Shown: positions 33,007 through 42,362 of the stretch, piece by piece
Layout of the letters: each line of letters begins with the position of its first letter
How positions within the stretch are numbered: the stretch's first letter is position 1
Source: Paractinoplanes lichenicola
GTDB taxonomy: Bacteria; Actinomycetota; Actinomycetes; Mycobacteriales; Micromonosporaceae
DNA: 64,000 nt
Direction: 5' to 3'
NCBI RefSeq assembly: GCF_016785085.1
Contig: NZ_JAENHO010000002.1
Location: 682,001-746,000, forward strand
The notes under the pieces: model-generated
Told to the model about the DNA's origin: nothing
Databases searched by the model: none
The model's input: only the letters and a program-made list of their open reading frames with translations
Translations under genes and position numbers: made by a program

Positions 33007-34296
33007 ATGACACTCACCGTGGCACCAAGAACAGATCGGTTGCTGGCCCCGGATCTCGCCCGCGGGCTCATGCTGGCGCTCATCGCGCTGGCCAACTCCG
33101 TCGTCTATCTCTACGGCCGCCCGTACGGGGTGCGCCAGCACATCGTCGAGTCCGGGCTCGCCGACCGGATCGTCAGCGTCCTCACCGTGACGCTGGTCGA
33201 CGCGCGCGCCTACCCCTTGTTCGCGGCCCTTTTCGCGTACGGGGTCGTGCAGCTCCTCCAGACGAAGGGCCGAGCGTACGTCCGCCGCCGCAGCCTGTGG
33301 TTGATCGCGTTCGGTTTCGCCCACGCCCTGCTGCTGTTCCCGGGCGACATCCTCGGCCTGTACGGGCTGGCCGGGCTCGTGCTGCTAGGCCGTGTTTCGT
33401 GGCTGGAGCGGGGCTGCGGCAGGGCCCAGATCCCGCCTGGCGGCGTCCCGGAAAAGCCCGGTTCCAACACCGGGAGCCAGGCTTCCCCGGGCCACCACCA
33501 GACGAAATCTGGACCCGGCCTCGCTCCCACCCCAGCCACGAAACACGGCCTAGGCCTGACCGCCGTCAGCGACCGCAAGCTGCTGCTCGCCGCGGCCGGC
33601 TGGCTGGTCGTGGTCGCGCTGGTGCAGGGCATGGCGTACGCGATGCCGTCGGACGGCGGCCGCTCGTTCTTCTGGTCGTTCGAGCAGACCGACCCGCTGC
33701 GGGCCATGCTGCTGCGCCCGGCCGAGTGGCTGATGACCCCGTTCGGCGTGCTCGGCGTGGGCAGCGCCATCCTGGTCGGCACGTGGGCCGCCCGCCGCGG
33801 GATCCTGGCCGACCCGGCCGCCCATCGCCCGCTGCTGGTCCGGACGGCGGTGCTCGGCCTGACCACGGCGATCGCGGGCGGGTTGCCGGCCGGGCTCGCG
33901 GTCGGGCACTTCTGGACGACGTCGTCGTTGTGGGCCGTGAACGCCCTGCACGCGGTCACCGGCATCGCGGGCGGCCTGGGCTACGCGGCGCTGATCGGGC
34001 TGCTGGCCGTCCGCGTCGGGCGCCGGCCGGGTCCGGTCGTGCGGGCGCTCGCGGCGTGCGGGCAACGGTCGCTGAGCTGCTATCTGTTCCAGTCCGTGGT
34101 GTTCGTCGCGCTGCTCATGCCGTACGGGCTGGGTCTGGGCCGGACCTTGGGCACGGGGACGGTCGCTCTGCTGGCGCTGGTGACGTGGGCCGTCTCGGTC
34201 GGGCCGGCCGAACTGCTGCGCCGGGCCGGACGGCAAGGGCCGGCCGAGATTCTGCTGCGCCGGCTCACCCGCGGAACAGGCAGGATGGCGGCGTGA
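33007..34296 (+). CDS. DUF418 membrane protein carrying an in-frame MITE-like insertion
   Basis: The 429-residue polytopic protein has N-terminal helices (RLLAPDLARGLMLALIALAN, AYPLFAALFAYG) and the C-terminal DUF418 region (RALAACGQRSLSCYLFQSVVFVALLMPYGLGLG). Residues about 128-182 are Pro/Gly/Lys-rich, hydrophilic and foreign to the family; they are encoded exactly by the 163-bp element at 33388-33550 plus a duplicated TA. The loop lies between two helices, so the protein may still fold. ATG 33007 gives the usual N-terminus. The stop overlaps the next gene start (GTGA). Confidence 0.85.
   Translation: MTLTVAPRTDRLLAPDLARGLMLALIALANSVVYLYGRPYGVRQHIVESGLADRIVSVLTVTLVDARAYPLFAALFAYGVVQLLQTKGRAYVRRRSLWLIAFGFAHALLLFPGDILGLYGLAGLVLLGRVSWLERGCGRAQIPPGGVPEKPGSNTGSQASPGHHQTKSGPGLAPTPATKHGLGLTAVSDRKLLLAAAGWLVVVALVQGMAYAMPSDGGRSFFWSFEQTDPLRAMLLRPAEWLMTPFGVLGVGSAILVGTWAARRGILADPAAHRPLLVRTAVLGLTTAIAGGLPAGLAVGHFWTTSSLWAVNALHAVTGIAGGLGYAALIGLLAVRVGRRPGPVVRALAACGQRSLSCYLFQSVVFVALLMPYGLGLGRTLGTGTVALLALVTWAVSVGPAELLRRAGRQGPAEILLRRLTRGTGRMAA
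33388..33550. mobile_element. MITE-like element with 19-bp perfect terminal inverted repeats and TA duplication
   Basis: The ends GGCCGTGTTTCGTGGCTGG (33388-33406) and its exact complement (33532-33550) flank 125 bp of imperfectly palindromic DNA, with TA on both outer sides (33386-33387, 33551-33552). The 163 bp plus one TA equals 165 bp, 55 codons, so the host gene DUF418 stays in frame. TA duplication and short inverted ends suggest an IS630/Tc1-type non-autonomous element. No transposase for it is in the window. Confidence 0.85.
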
Positions 34297-35251
34297 GGGC
34301 AGTGGCGGAGCACCGATGGAACCAGGTTTGGGCGCTGCTCCCGTACGGGCTGCTCGTGACCGCGTACGGGATCTCGCTTTTCTCCGGTGCCCCGGCCGGC
34401 TATCACCTGGTCACGCTGGCGCTGACGGCCGGTTTCGCGACGTGGGGGTGGTCGCGGCCAACGTGCCCTGGCTGATCGCCTCGCACGCCAACTTCGGCTC
34501 GGTGCTGATCAACTTGTTCGTCGTGACGCCGCTGGCCGCGCTGTTCGGCACGATGATCCGGGTGATGGAGCGCGAGGCGATCCGGCGTCGCGAGGTCAAC
34601 AGCGAGCTGGTCGCCATGGCCGCCGAGAACGCGCGGCTGAGCCGTGAGGCGGGTGTGGCCGAGGAGCGGGCCCGGCTGGCGCGCGAGATCCACGACACCG
34701 TGGCCCAGGGCCTGACCGGCATCGTCACCCAGCTCGAGGCGATCGGCGAGCTGCCGGAGGAGCAGGCGCGGCGGCTCGGCCAGGCGCAAGAGCTGGCCCG
34801 TACGAGCCTGGCCGAGGTGCGCCGCTCGATCGACGCGCTGCGCCCGGGGCCGTTGCAGGATCAACGGCTGGCTGACGCCGTACGGGAAACTGTGTCGAAC
34901 TGGAGTGAGCGGCACGACGTGCCGGCGAGCTTCACGATGACCGGGACGCCGCTGCCGGTGCACTCGGAGGTCGAGGTGACGCTGCTCCGCGCGGCGCAGG
35001 AGGCGCTGGCCAACGTGGGCAAGCACGCGCGGGCCAAGCGGGCCGACGTCACCCTGTCCTACATGGAGGACATCATCGTGCTGGACGTGCGCGACGACGG
35101 GATCGGCTTCGAGCCACGCCCGGGGGCCGGGTTCGGGCTGGTCGCGCTGCGCGAACGGGTCGCCGCGCTGGCCGGGTCGGTGGCCGTCGAGTCGGCGCCC
35201 GGCCACGGCACGACGGTCAACGTGACCCTGCCCGCGATCGAGGTGGCGTGA
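34293..35251 (+). pseudogene. NarL-type sensor histidine kinase with frame break in the membrane domain
   Basis: The GTG at 34293 opens a membrane-like reading (WNQVWALLPYGLLVTAYGISLFSG, YHLVTLALTAGFATWGW) that stops at 34475. The kinase continues in another frame from about 34448 (VPWLIASHANFGSVLINLFVVTPLAALFGTMIRVM, then H box LAREIHDTVAQGLTGIVTQLE, and HATPase DDGIGFEPRPGAGFGLVALRERV). The protein is also short of the usual four or five helices, so an internal deletion with frame shift is likely. The catalytic half is intact from a possible GTG restart at 34448. A sequencing error cannot be excluded for the shift but not for the missing helices. Confidence 0.7.
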
Positions 35252-35880
35252 TGACGGTGCGGCTCGTTGTGGTCGACGATCACCCCGTCGTCCGGGACGG
35301 GTTGCGCGGCATGCTCGGCACCCAGCCCGACTTCGCGATCGTGGGCGAGGCCGCCGGGGGCGCCGAGGCGCTGACCGTGGTCGCGGCCGAACGCCCCGAC
35401 GTCGTGCTGACCGACCTGCGCATGCCCGAGCCCAGCGGCGGCACGCTGATCCGGCTGCTGCTCGAACGCGTGCCGACCGTCCGGGTGCTGGTGCTGACCA
35501 CGCACGACACCGACTCCGACGTGCTGCCCGCGGTCGAGGCGGGCGCGATCGGCTATCTGCTCAAGGACGCGCCGCGCGAGGAGCTGTTCCGCGCCGTCCG
35601 GGCCGCCGCGCGGGGCGAGACGGTGCTGTCGCCCTCGGTCGCCGCGGTGCTGCTTTCCCGCGTACGGCCCCGCAAGCCCACGCCGACCGGGCAGCTCAGC
35701 GCCCGCGAGCGCGAGATCGTGGCGCTGGTCGCCCAGGGCCGCACCAACCGCGAGGTGGCGGCGGCGCTCTACATCAGCGAGGCCACCGTCAAGACCCACC
35801 TGCTGCGCATCTACGCCAAGCTCGAGGTGCCCGACCGCGCGGCCGCCGTGTCAGCCGCCCACCGCCTCGGCATTCTGTAG
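35251..35880 (+). CDS. NarL/LuxR-family response regulator
   Basis: The 209-residue regulator has the receiver (LVVVDDHPVVRDGLRGML, phosphorylation Asp in DVVLTDLRMPEPSG, LTTHDTDSD, GYLLKDAPREELF) and a LuxR helix-turn-helix (LSAREREIVALVAQGRTNREVAAALYISEATVKTHLLRIYAKLEV). It is the cognate regulator of the disrupted kinase; TGA and ATG overlap (TGATG), and GTG 35248 is an alternative start. Its last 30 nt overlap the convergent STAND gene. Confidence 0.94.
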   Translation: MTVRLVVVDDHPVVRDGLRGMLGTQPDFAIVGEAAGGAEALTVVAAERPDVVLTDLRMPEPSGGTLIRLLLERVPTVRVLVLTTHDTDSDVLPAVEAGAIGYLLKDAPREELFRAVRAAARGETVLSPSVAAVLLSRVRPRKPTPTGQLSAREREIVALVAQGRTNREVAAALYISEATVKTHLLRIYAKLEVPDRAAAVSAAHRLGIL

Positions 35881-38367
35881 GGCCGCCAGCTCGGCCTCGA
35901 TCTGCTCGGCGTCGGGCGCGCCCAGCTCGACATACAGCGCCAGCGCCTGCCGGAGATGCTCGGCCTCGCCGGTGGCCCGGCCCAGTCCGGCGTGGGCCAG
36001 CGCCTGCTGACCGCGCACGCCCAGCTCGGTCGCGAGCACCAGCGCGGCCGTGTGGTGGGCGATCGCGTCGGCGGGCCGGTCCGCGGCCAGCGTGGCCTCG
36101 CCCAGCCCGTTGAGCACGTGAACCTCGCCGTCCTGGTCGCCGTTCTCGCGGACGATGACGAGCGCCTCCTCGTGGAAGCCGACCGCCTCGGCGGCCCGGC
36201 CCAGCCGGGTGTGCAGCAGCCCCAGCGAATCGAGCACGGTGGCCTCGCCGGCCCGGCTGCCGAGCCGCCGGAACAGCTCCAGGGCCCGGCGCAGGTGCTC
36301 GCCGGCCGGCCCGAGCTCGCCCGCCTTCATCTCGCCGAAGCCGAGCGAGTTGAGCACGAACGCCTCGGCGTGCAGGTTGCCGGCCCGCTCGGCCAGCGCC
36401 AGCGCCTCCCGGGAGTAGGCGATCGCCTCCGGGTAGCGGCCCGCCCGTTCCATGGCGCCGCCGAGACCGTTCAACGTCATGGCTTCCCCGGAACGGTCCC
36501 CGGCCCGCCGGAACAGCGTCAGGGTCTCCTGCCAGAGGCTCACCGCCTCGTCGAGCCGCCCCGCCCGTTCCGCCAGCGTGCCCAGGTTGGTCAGGGCCAG
36601 CGCCTGCCCGCCCGGCTCGTCCAGCTCGCGGAACAGCCCGACCGCCTGGCGCAGGCACGTGACCCCGCGCGCGATGCTGCCCATCCGCAGGTGGGCGATG
36701 CCGATCCCGACCAGGGCATGGGCCTGACCGCCGAGGTCGCCGCTGTCGTTCGCGGCCCGCAGCGCGTGGCCGTGCACGATCAGGGCGTCGGCGTTGCTGC
36801 TGCCCTGGAAGTAGCGGTAGAGCACCTGGGCCAGGCGGGTGACGTGGCCGGGCCCGGCCTGCGCGGCGACGGCCAGCAGGGTGGTCCGCTCGGTGTCCAG
36901 CCAGTCGGTCGCGGCCTCGCGGCCGGAGAGGTCGGGGGCGGGCAGGCCGGTCGGCGGGATCGCCGGGCGACGGTGGGCCTCGGCCGGGTGAAGCGTCGAC
37001 ATCGCGGCGGCCGCCGTGGCCAGGTAGTGGTCGTACAGGCGGGTCAGGGCCGCGCGGCGGGCGGCCGGCGGGTCCTGGTCGTGGGCGCGGCCGGTGGCGT
37101 ACGCGCGGACGAGGTCGTGGAACGAGTAGCGGCCGGGCGCGGTCTCCTGCAGCAGGTGGTCGTCGCGGAGGGCTTCGAGGTCGTTTTCCGAGTCGCCGGT
37201 CAGGGCGGCCACCGCGTACGCGTCGAAATCCTGGCCCGGGTGCAGGGCGGCCAAGCGCAGCACACGCTGGCGGTCGGCGGGCAGGGCGCGGTAGGAGAGG
37301 TCTAGGGCGTGTTCGACGCCGGAGTCGAGGCGGCGGTCGCGGTGCCGTTCGTCGAGGCGGTCGGCGTGGTCGGCCAGCGTCCAACCCGGAGTGTTGCGGA
37401 TGTGGGCGGCGATCAGGCTGAGCGCGAGGGGGAGGTAGCCGCAGCGCTCGGCGATCCTCTTGGCCGGGCCCTCTGCTATGTCAGGCAACGCGCCGGCCAG
37501 GTAGGTGAGTGCCTCGTCGGGGGTGAAGGCGTCGACGGCGAGCCGGATCGCCGGGGCGAGCTCGGTCAGGCTGCGGCGGCTGGTGATCAGAGTCAGGCAG
37601 TCTTTTGTTCGCGGCAGCAGCGGGCGGACCTGTTCGGCGTCGGCCGCGTTGTCGAGGACGATCAGGGCGCGGGTGCCGGCGATCCGGTGACGGAAGGCCT
37701 CGGCTCGCGCTTCCAGCCCGTACGGGATCTGGTGGCCGGGGACCCCGAGCAGGCGCAGGAAGCCGTCGAGCACGGCGGACGGGTCGGCGGGCGGCTGGGT
37801 GTCGTCGGGGTGGAAGCCGCGCAGGTTGACGAAGAGCACCCGGTCGACCTCGTTGTCGCGCAGCAGCAGATGCCCCGCCCGGACGGCCAGCTGCGTCTTG
37901 CCGATGCCGGCCATGCCCTCGATCGCCGAGATCACCACGGCGTCGCCCTCGCGCGCGGCCAGCCGCAGCCGGTCGAGCTCGCGGACCCGCCCGGTGAACG
38001 TGGCCAGATCCTGCGGCAGCTCGTCGAGCACCCGAACCTGGGCCACAGCCTCCGACTCGCCGGTAACGACGCGCAACGCCTGCCGCCACTGATTCACGTA
38101 CGCCGGGTCGGGGTGCAACGCCTCGACGACGGCCAGCACGAGGTCGGTGTTGAAGCGCCGCCGTCCCGACACGAAGCAGTTGGCCACCGTGGACCGCCGG
38201 GCCAGCTCGCTCGCCGGCCGCCCCGCCGCCCGCCAGGCCGCATTGACCCGCTCGGTGATCGCGTCGTACGAGGGGTCGCCGGCCCACACCTTCAGCCGGC
38301 GCAGCCGCTCGACCAGATCGTCGAGCGAGACGGAAGCGGACGGATCGGGTAAGTCGGTGAACGGCAC
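35851..38367 (-). CDS. STAND regulator: HTH, NB-ARC ATPase and TPR domains
   Basis: The 838-residue protein has an N-terminal region (about 15-75) resembling an XRE-type HTH (ITERVNAAWRAAGRPASELARRSTVANCFVSGRRRFNTDLVLAV) and an NB-ARC ATPase at about 125-400 with Walker A EGMAGIGKTQLA and Walker B RALIVLDNAAD, plus the GYLPLAL motif. About eight TPRs follow from 530 onward (A..L..LG.L..R.GR..EA). STAND proteins oligomerise on ligand or nucleotide exchange and switch transcription on. It converges on the response regulator, overlapping by 30 nt. The ligand is unknown. Confidence 0.9.
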   Translation of the reverse strand: MPFTDLPDPSASVSLDDLVERLRRLKVWAGDPSYDAITERVNAAWRAAGRPASELARRSTVANCFVSGRRRFNTDLVLAVVEALHPDPAYVNQWRQALRVVTGESEAVAQVRVLDELPQDLATFTGRVRELDRLRLAAREGDAVVISAIEGMAGIGKTQLAVRAGHLLLRDNEVDRVLFVNLRGFHPDDTQPPADPSAVLDGFLRLLGVPGHQIPYGLEARAEAFRHRIAGTRALIVLDNAADAEQVRPLLPRTKDCLTLITSRRSLTELAPAIRLAVDAFTPDEALTYLAGALPDIAEGPAKRIAERCGYLPLALSLIAAHIRNTPGWTLADHADRLDERHRDRRLDSGVEHALDLSYRALPADRQRVLRLAALHPGQDFDAYAVAALTGDSENDLEALRDDHLLQETAPGRYSFHDLVRAYATGRAHDQDPPAARRAALTRLYDHYLATAAAAMSTLHPAEAHRRPAIPPTGLPAPDLSGREAATDWLDTERTTLLAVAAQAGPGHVTRLAQVLYRYFQGSSNADALIVHGHALRAANDSGDLGGQAHALVGIGIAHLRMGSIARGVTCLRQAVGLFRELDEPGGQALALTNLGTLAERAGRLDEAVSLWQETLTLFRRAGDRSGEAMTLNGLGGAMERAGRYPEAIAYSREALALAERAGNLHAEAFVLNSLGFGEMKAGELGPAGEHLRRALELFRRLGSRAGEATVLDSLGLLHTRLGRAAEAVGFHEEALVIVRENGDQDGEVHVLNGLGEATLAADRPADAIAHHTAALVLATELGVRGQQALAHAGLGRATGEAEHLRQALALYVELGAPDAEQIEAELAALQNAEAVGG

Positions 38368-38375
38368 ACCCGAGG

Positions 38376-39023
38376 CTAACCGACCAGCGTCGATACGCTG
38401 ACCGCGGTCAGTCCGCTCGCGCTGAGCAACTCGTCAGTGGTCGCGACCACCCCGCGCCGCTTCTCGGTGCCCTCGTGCAGCACGACGATCGAGCCTGCTC
38501 GCACCGAGGCGGCCAGCCCACCGGCGATCGCGCCGTCCCCGGGCCCGCCGGTGTTACCCGCGACGAGCGTCCCCAGCACGGCCCTTAACCCCTGCTCAGC
38601 CGCCGTCCTGAGCATCTGCGGCTTGTAGAAGCCGGATCCTGGGCGAAACCACCGGACCGGCCCGTACGCCTCGAGCAGCCGGCTCGTCTCGGCCAGCTCC
38701 CGCTCGAACTGCTCGTCGGGCACCAGCACCGACCGCTCGTCGCGCATCAGGTGGTTGGCCACCTCGTGCCCCTCGGCCACGATCTGCTCGACCACCCGCG
38801 GATTGGCCCGGACCCGCTCACCGACCAGGAAGAACGTCGCCTTCGCCCCATGCTCCCGCAACACCTCGAGCAGCCCCGGCGTCGTCTCCGGATGCGGCCC
38901 GTCGTCAAAGGTCAGCGCGAACACGGGTCTTTCCGTCTCGATGTACCACAGCACATCACCGGGAAGGGCCCGCGACAGGAGCCGGGTCGCCGGCTCCCGC
39001 CACCGCAAGAACACGTTGTCCAT
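38376..39023 (-). CDS. Polysaccharide deacetylase family protein (NodB fold)
   Basis: The 215-residue protein has motif 1 FALTFDDGPHPETTPGLL with catalytic and metal Asp, the RPGSGFY motif and VLHEG near the end. The motif-2 segment HEVANHLMRDERS has the first metal His but an acidic residue where the usual second His stands, a variant seen in part of the family. No signal peptide or transmembrane helix is visible, so a cytosolic role or a non-classical substrate is possible. It lies 13 nt after the lipoprotein gene on the same strand. Confidence 0.85.
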   Translation of the reverse strand: MDNVFLRWREPATRLLSRALPGDVLWYIETERPVFALTFDDGPHPETTPGLLEVLREHGAKATFFLVGERVRANPRVVEQIVAEGHEVANHLMRDERSVLVPDEQFERELAETSRLLEAYGPVRWFRPGSGFYKPQMLRTAAEQGLRAVLGTLVAGNTGGPGDGAIAGGLAASVRAGSIVVLHEGTEKRRGVVATTDELLSASGLTAVSVSTLVG

Positions 39024-39036
39024 GAGTCATCGTAGG

Positions 39037-39570
39037 TCAGACGCGGGGGAGGAGGACCTTGGCGATCTTCTTGGCGTCGGCCAGGTTCTGGTCGTCGGAG
39101 CCGCCGCGGGAGTAGATGTCGAGCTGGACGGTGCCGTACAGGACGTACAGGTGGCCGGAGAGCAGGAACGCGTCCTCGCCGACCCCGTCGACCGGGGTGG
39201 CCTCGGCGATCATCACGTCGAAGTCGGCGGCGGTCGTGCGGCTCAGGAAGACCGCCAGCTGGCCGTCCTCCTGCTGCCACTGGCAGAAGCGGGTGGCCTC
39301 GCCGGGCTCGGCGCCGTCCTCGTCGATCTGGGTGATCGTGCGGCCGGTCAGCGACGTGACCTCCTGCTTGGAGAGCAGCCGGCACACGTCGGGGATGTCG
39401 CCCGAATCCTTGACCGACCCGAAACCGGAGTCGGCGGTCGGCTTGTTCCCGGCCGGGGTCGTCGCCTGGGCCGGAGCGGGCGTGCCGTTGACGGCGTCCT
39501 CGATGATGCCGCAGCCTCCGGTCAGGGAGACGGCGACGAGGGCGGCCAGGGCGACGAGGCGGTGCTTCAC
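39037..39570 (-). CDS. DUF3558-like lipoprotein
   Basis: The 177-residue lipoprotein has the lipobox TGGC (Cys20), an acidic Thr/Ala linker and a domain with C.LLSKQEVTSLTG...E.G..TRFCQW, the DUF3558 pattern. The two cysteines of that domain probably form a disulfide. DUF3558 lipoproteins are widespread in actinobacteria, with unknown function. AGGAG lies upstream of the ATG. It is probably in one unit with the deacetylase downstream. Confidence 0.82.
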   Translation of the reverse strand: MKHRLVALAALVAVSLTGGCGIIEDAVNGTPAPAQATTPAGNKPTADSGFGSVKDSGDIPDVCRLLSKQEVTSLTGRTITQIDEDGAEPGEATRFCQWQQEDGQLAVFLSRTTAADFDVMIAEATPVDGVGEDAFLLSGHLYVLYGTVQLDIYSRGGSDDQNLADAKKIAKVLLPRV

Positions 39571-39630
39571 GAGGTCTCCTCAAGAGAAGTGCTGTTGGAG
39601 AAGACTTTGCGTGACCCCGCCAAAGAATCC

Positions 39631-42291
39631 CTAAAGAAGCTCCGCCACCGCCGCCACCAGGGAAGTCTCTGACGCTGAGCGGTAGGCGCGGGCCACCTGA
39701 ACGGGTGACAGCGCGGCCCGGGCGGCGGCCTCGGCGGCGTCGCGGTCGGCGATCTCGTCGGGGGTGAAGCTGGGCGCGCCCAGGGCCGACCGTTCCCGCT
39801 CGGCCAGCACGAGCAACCGCAGCCCGTTTTCGGCCGCCGACTCCAGCACGTCGAGCTGGGCCAGCCCCTCGATCGCGTCCAGCTGCCCCTCGGCGATGCC
39901 CAGCTCGGTGTAGAGGGCGAGCGCCTCGCGCATGGCGGCACGGGCCGGCTCGTACCGCCCCCGCCGCCGATCGGTCGTCGACAGGTTGCTCAGCGCGGCC
40001 GCCTCGCCCCGCCGGTCGTTGAGGGCGCGAAAACCGGCCAGCCCCTTCGTGAACAGCTCCTCGGCCTCGTCCAGGCGGCCCATGCAGCGCAGCGTCCCGG
40101 CCGTGTTGTTCGAGGCCGCCGCGACCATCCGGGCGTCCGCGGCCCGCTCGGCCAGCTCCAGCGCCTCCCGCCCGAACGCCAGCGACGCCGGATAGTCCTC
40201 CTGGGCCTGGGCGGTGATCAGCAGGTTGTTCAACGCGGCGATCATGCCGGCCCGGTCGCCGAGCGCGCGGAACGTCGCCAGCCCCTCCTCGCCCAGCCGG
40301 CGCGCCCGGTCGAGGTCGCCCGAGTTGCGGGCCAGGGCGGCCGCCGCGCGCAGGGCCTTGGCCCGCAGCGCCGACGGTTCGGTCGAGGCCGCCAGCGCGC
40401 GGTCGAGCCAGCCCAGCCCCTCGGCCATCCGCCCGGCGACCCACCAGTACCACCACATCGCGGCCACGATCTCGAGCCCCTGCGCCGGTTCACCTTCGCG
40501 CAGCGCCCAGTCGGCGGCGGCCACGATCGTGTCGTGGTCGGCGCCGATCGTGGTCAGCCAGGCGGTGTGCGCGGGCCCGTCCACGGGCGGCGGCGTGGCC
40601 AGCTTCGTCGTCCAAAAACCAACCAGGTTCCCGTACGCCGAAGCGCGCTCGACCGGCCCGAGGCGCTCGCGGGCGTACTCGCGGATGGTCTCGATCAGGC
40701 GGTAGCGTCCGTCCCGCCACTCGACCATGGACCGGTCGACCAGCTGGGTGAGCGGGTCGAGCGGATCCCCGCCCGCCACCTCGGCCGCGGCCGCCAGCTC
40801 GAAGCCGCCCGCGAAGACCCCCAACCGGCGCAGCAACTCCTGCTGGGGGACGTCGAGCAGCTCGTAGCCCCAGTCGATGGCCGCCCGCATGGTCTGGTGC
40901 CGGGCCACCGGCGAGCGGCCGGTGAGCAGGTCGAGCTGCCGGTCGAGCCGCGACACGATCTCGGACAGCGGCACGGCGCGCAGCCGGGCCGCGGCCAGTT
41001 CGATGGCGAGCGGCAGGCCGTCGAGCCGGCGGCACAGCTCGGCCGCCACCGCCTGTTCGGCCGGGGCCAGCCCGGTGCCGCCGCGCGCCGCGGCCACGCG
41101 ATCGGCCAGGAGCCGTACGGCATCGGCCTGGGGATCCGTCGCACCCGGGGCGGGGATGGCCAGCCCGCCCAGCGTGAAGATCACCTCGCCGCTGAGCCCG
41201 AGCTGTTCCCGGCTGGTGGCCACCAGGCGCAGCCCTGGGCAGTCCGCGAGCAGCGTGTACGCCAGCTTGGCCGCCTCGGCCAGCACGTGCTCGCAGTTGT
41301 CGAGCACCAGCAGCACCCGGCCGCCGAGCTGCCGCGTCACCGTCTCGAGAATCGGGGTGCCCGGCTCCTCGCGGATGCCCGCCGCCGCGGCCAGGCGCAG
41401 CTCGAGCGGGCCGTCCCGATGCTCGGCCAGCTCGACCACGTGCACCGCCTCGTGGTCGGCGGCCACCTCGCGGGCCAGTTCGACGCTGAGCCGGGTCTTG
41501 CCGGCGCCACCCGGCCCCACGATCGTCAGCAGCCGCGACCGGCCCAGCAGCTCGATCACCCGGTCGAGCTCGGCCCGGCGCCCGATGAACCGGTTGCGCT
41601 GGGCGGGCACGCCGGGCGCGGGACGGTCCAGCGTCGGATCCTGCCGGCGTACGGCGGCGGCCAGCGCGTCGAGCTCCGGGCCCGGGTGGGCGCCCAGGTC
41701 GGCCAGGGCCGCGGCCGTCCGGTCGTACGCGGAGAGCGCCTCCCCGGCCCGCCCCGAGCGGTAAAGCGCCGTCATCAGCAGCCGGACCAGGCCCTCGGCG
41801 GTGGGCTGGGCGGCCACCCACCCGGCCAGCTCGGTCGCCGCCGCCACATGCCGGCCGTCGGCCAGGGCCCGGCGCGCCCACTCCTGCCGGGCGCCGAGCC
41901 GCAACTCCGCGAGCCGGGCCGAGGCCGCCGCGACGGACGGCCCGGCGGCCACCCCCTCGTACGGCTCCCCGCGCCACAAATCCAGGTCACGCGACCGCTC
42001 GAACTCGGCCGCGTCGAACTCCGCCCCGGCCAGGTCGAGCCGGTAACCGCCCGCGCCCGTGCCGACCCGGTCGCCGACAACCTTGCGCAGCGCCGAGACG
42101 TGCATCTGCAGCGTCGCCGTGGCCGTCGACGGCGCGCCGTCCGGCCACAGCTCGGCCAGCAGGCGCTCCACCGTCACCGGTTTGCCGCGGGCCGCCAGCA
42201 GCACGGCCAGCAACGCCCGCGGTTTCGGCGGCACCGCCACCTCGCTCTTGTCGCTCAAAACCCGTACCGGCCCCAGAACCTCGAACCGCAC
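39631..42291 (-). CDS. AfsR/SARP-family regulator (BTAD, NB-ARC, TPR)
   Basis: The 886-residue regulator has an OmpR-like winged helix (VRFEVLGPVRVLSD, KPRALLAVLLAARGKPVTVERLLAELW) and a bacterial transcriptional activation domain at about 88-225. An NB-ARC ATPase (GPGGAGKTRLS, VLLVLDNCEHV, DGLPLAIELAAARL) and C-terminal TPR repeats follow. SARPs with ATPase domains activate secondary-metabolite or developmental genes. GTG 42291 is taken because it starts the wHTH; an in-frame start at 42447 adds about 50 non-conserved residues. No biosynthetic cluster is adjacent, so the target is open. Confidence 0.93.
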   Translation of the reverse strand: MRFEVLGPVRVLSDKSEVAVPPKPRALLAVLLAARGKPVTVERLLAELWPDGAPSTATATLQMHVSALRKVVGDRVGTGAGGYRLDLAGAEFDAAEFERSRDLDLWRGEPYEGVAAGPSVAAASARLAELRLGARQEWARRALADGRHVAAATELAGWVAAQPTAEGLVRLLMTALYRSGRAGEALSAYDRTAAALADLGAHPGPELDALAAAVRRQDPTLDRPAPGVPAQRNRFIGRRAELDRVIELLGRSRLLTIVGPGGAGKTRLSVELAREVAADHEAVHVVELAEHRDGPLELRLAAAAGIREEPGTPILETVTRQLGGRVLLVLDNCEHVLAEAAKLAYTLLADCPGLRLVATSREQLGLSGEVIFTLGGLAIPAPGATDPQADAVRLLADRVAAARGGTGLAPAEQAVAAELCRRLDGLPLAIELAAARLRAVPLSEIVSRLDRQLDLLTGRSPVARHQTMRAAIDWGYELLDVPQQELLRRLGVFAGGFELAAAAEVAGGDPLDPLTQLVDRSMVEWRDGRYRLIETIREYARERLGPVERASAYGNLVGFWTTKLATPPPVDGPAHTAWLTTIGADHDTIVAAADWALREGEPAQGLEIVAAMWWYWWVAGRMAEGLGWLDRALAASTEPSALRAKALRAAAALARNSGDLDRARRLGEEGLATFRALGDRAGMIAALNNLLITAQAQEDYPASLAFGREALELAERAADARMVAAASNNTAGTLRCMGRLDEAEELFTKGLAGFRALNDRRGEAAALSNLSTTDRRRGRYEPARAAMREALALYTELGIAEGQLDAIEGLAQLDVLESAAENGLRLLVLAERERSALGAPSFTPDEIADRDAAEAAARAALSPVQVARAYRSASETSLVAAVAELL

Positions 42292-42362
42292 CCGCGCCTC
42301 TTTGGTGGTTTTTTGGCGGCGCCGGTCAGGCTTCCCGCACAGGTCGGACAGGGAGTGAAAAC

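Noticed and set aside
35789..37384. 531-codon minus-strand frame over the STAND gene
   Set aside because: Same strand but shifted frame of the TPR region; Arg/Pro-rich, no motif.
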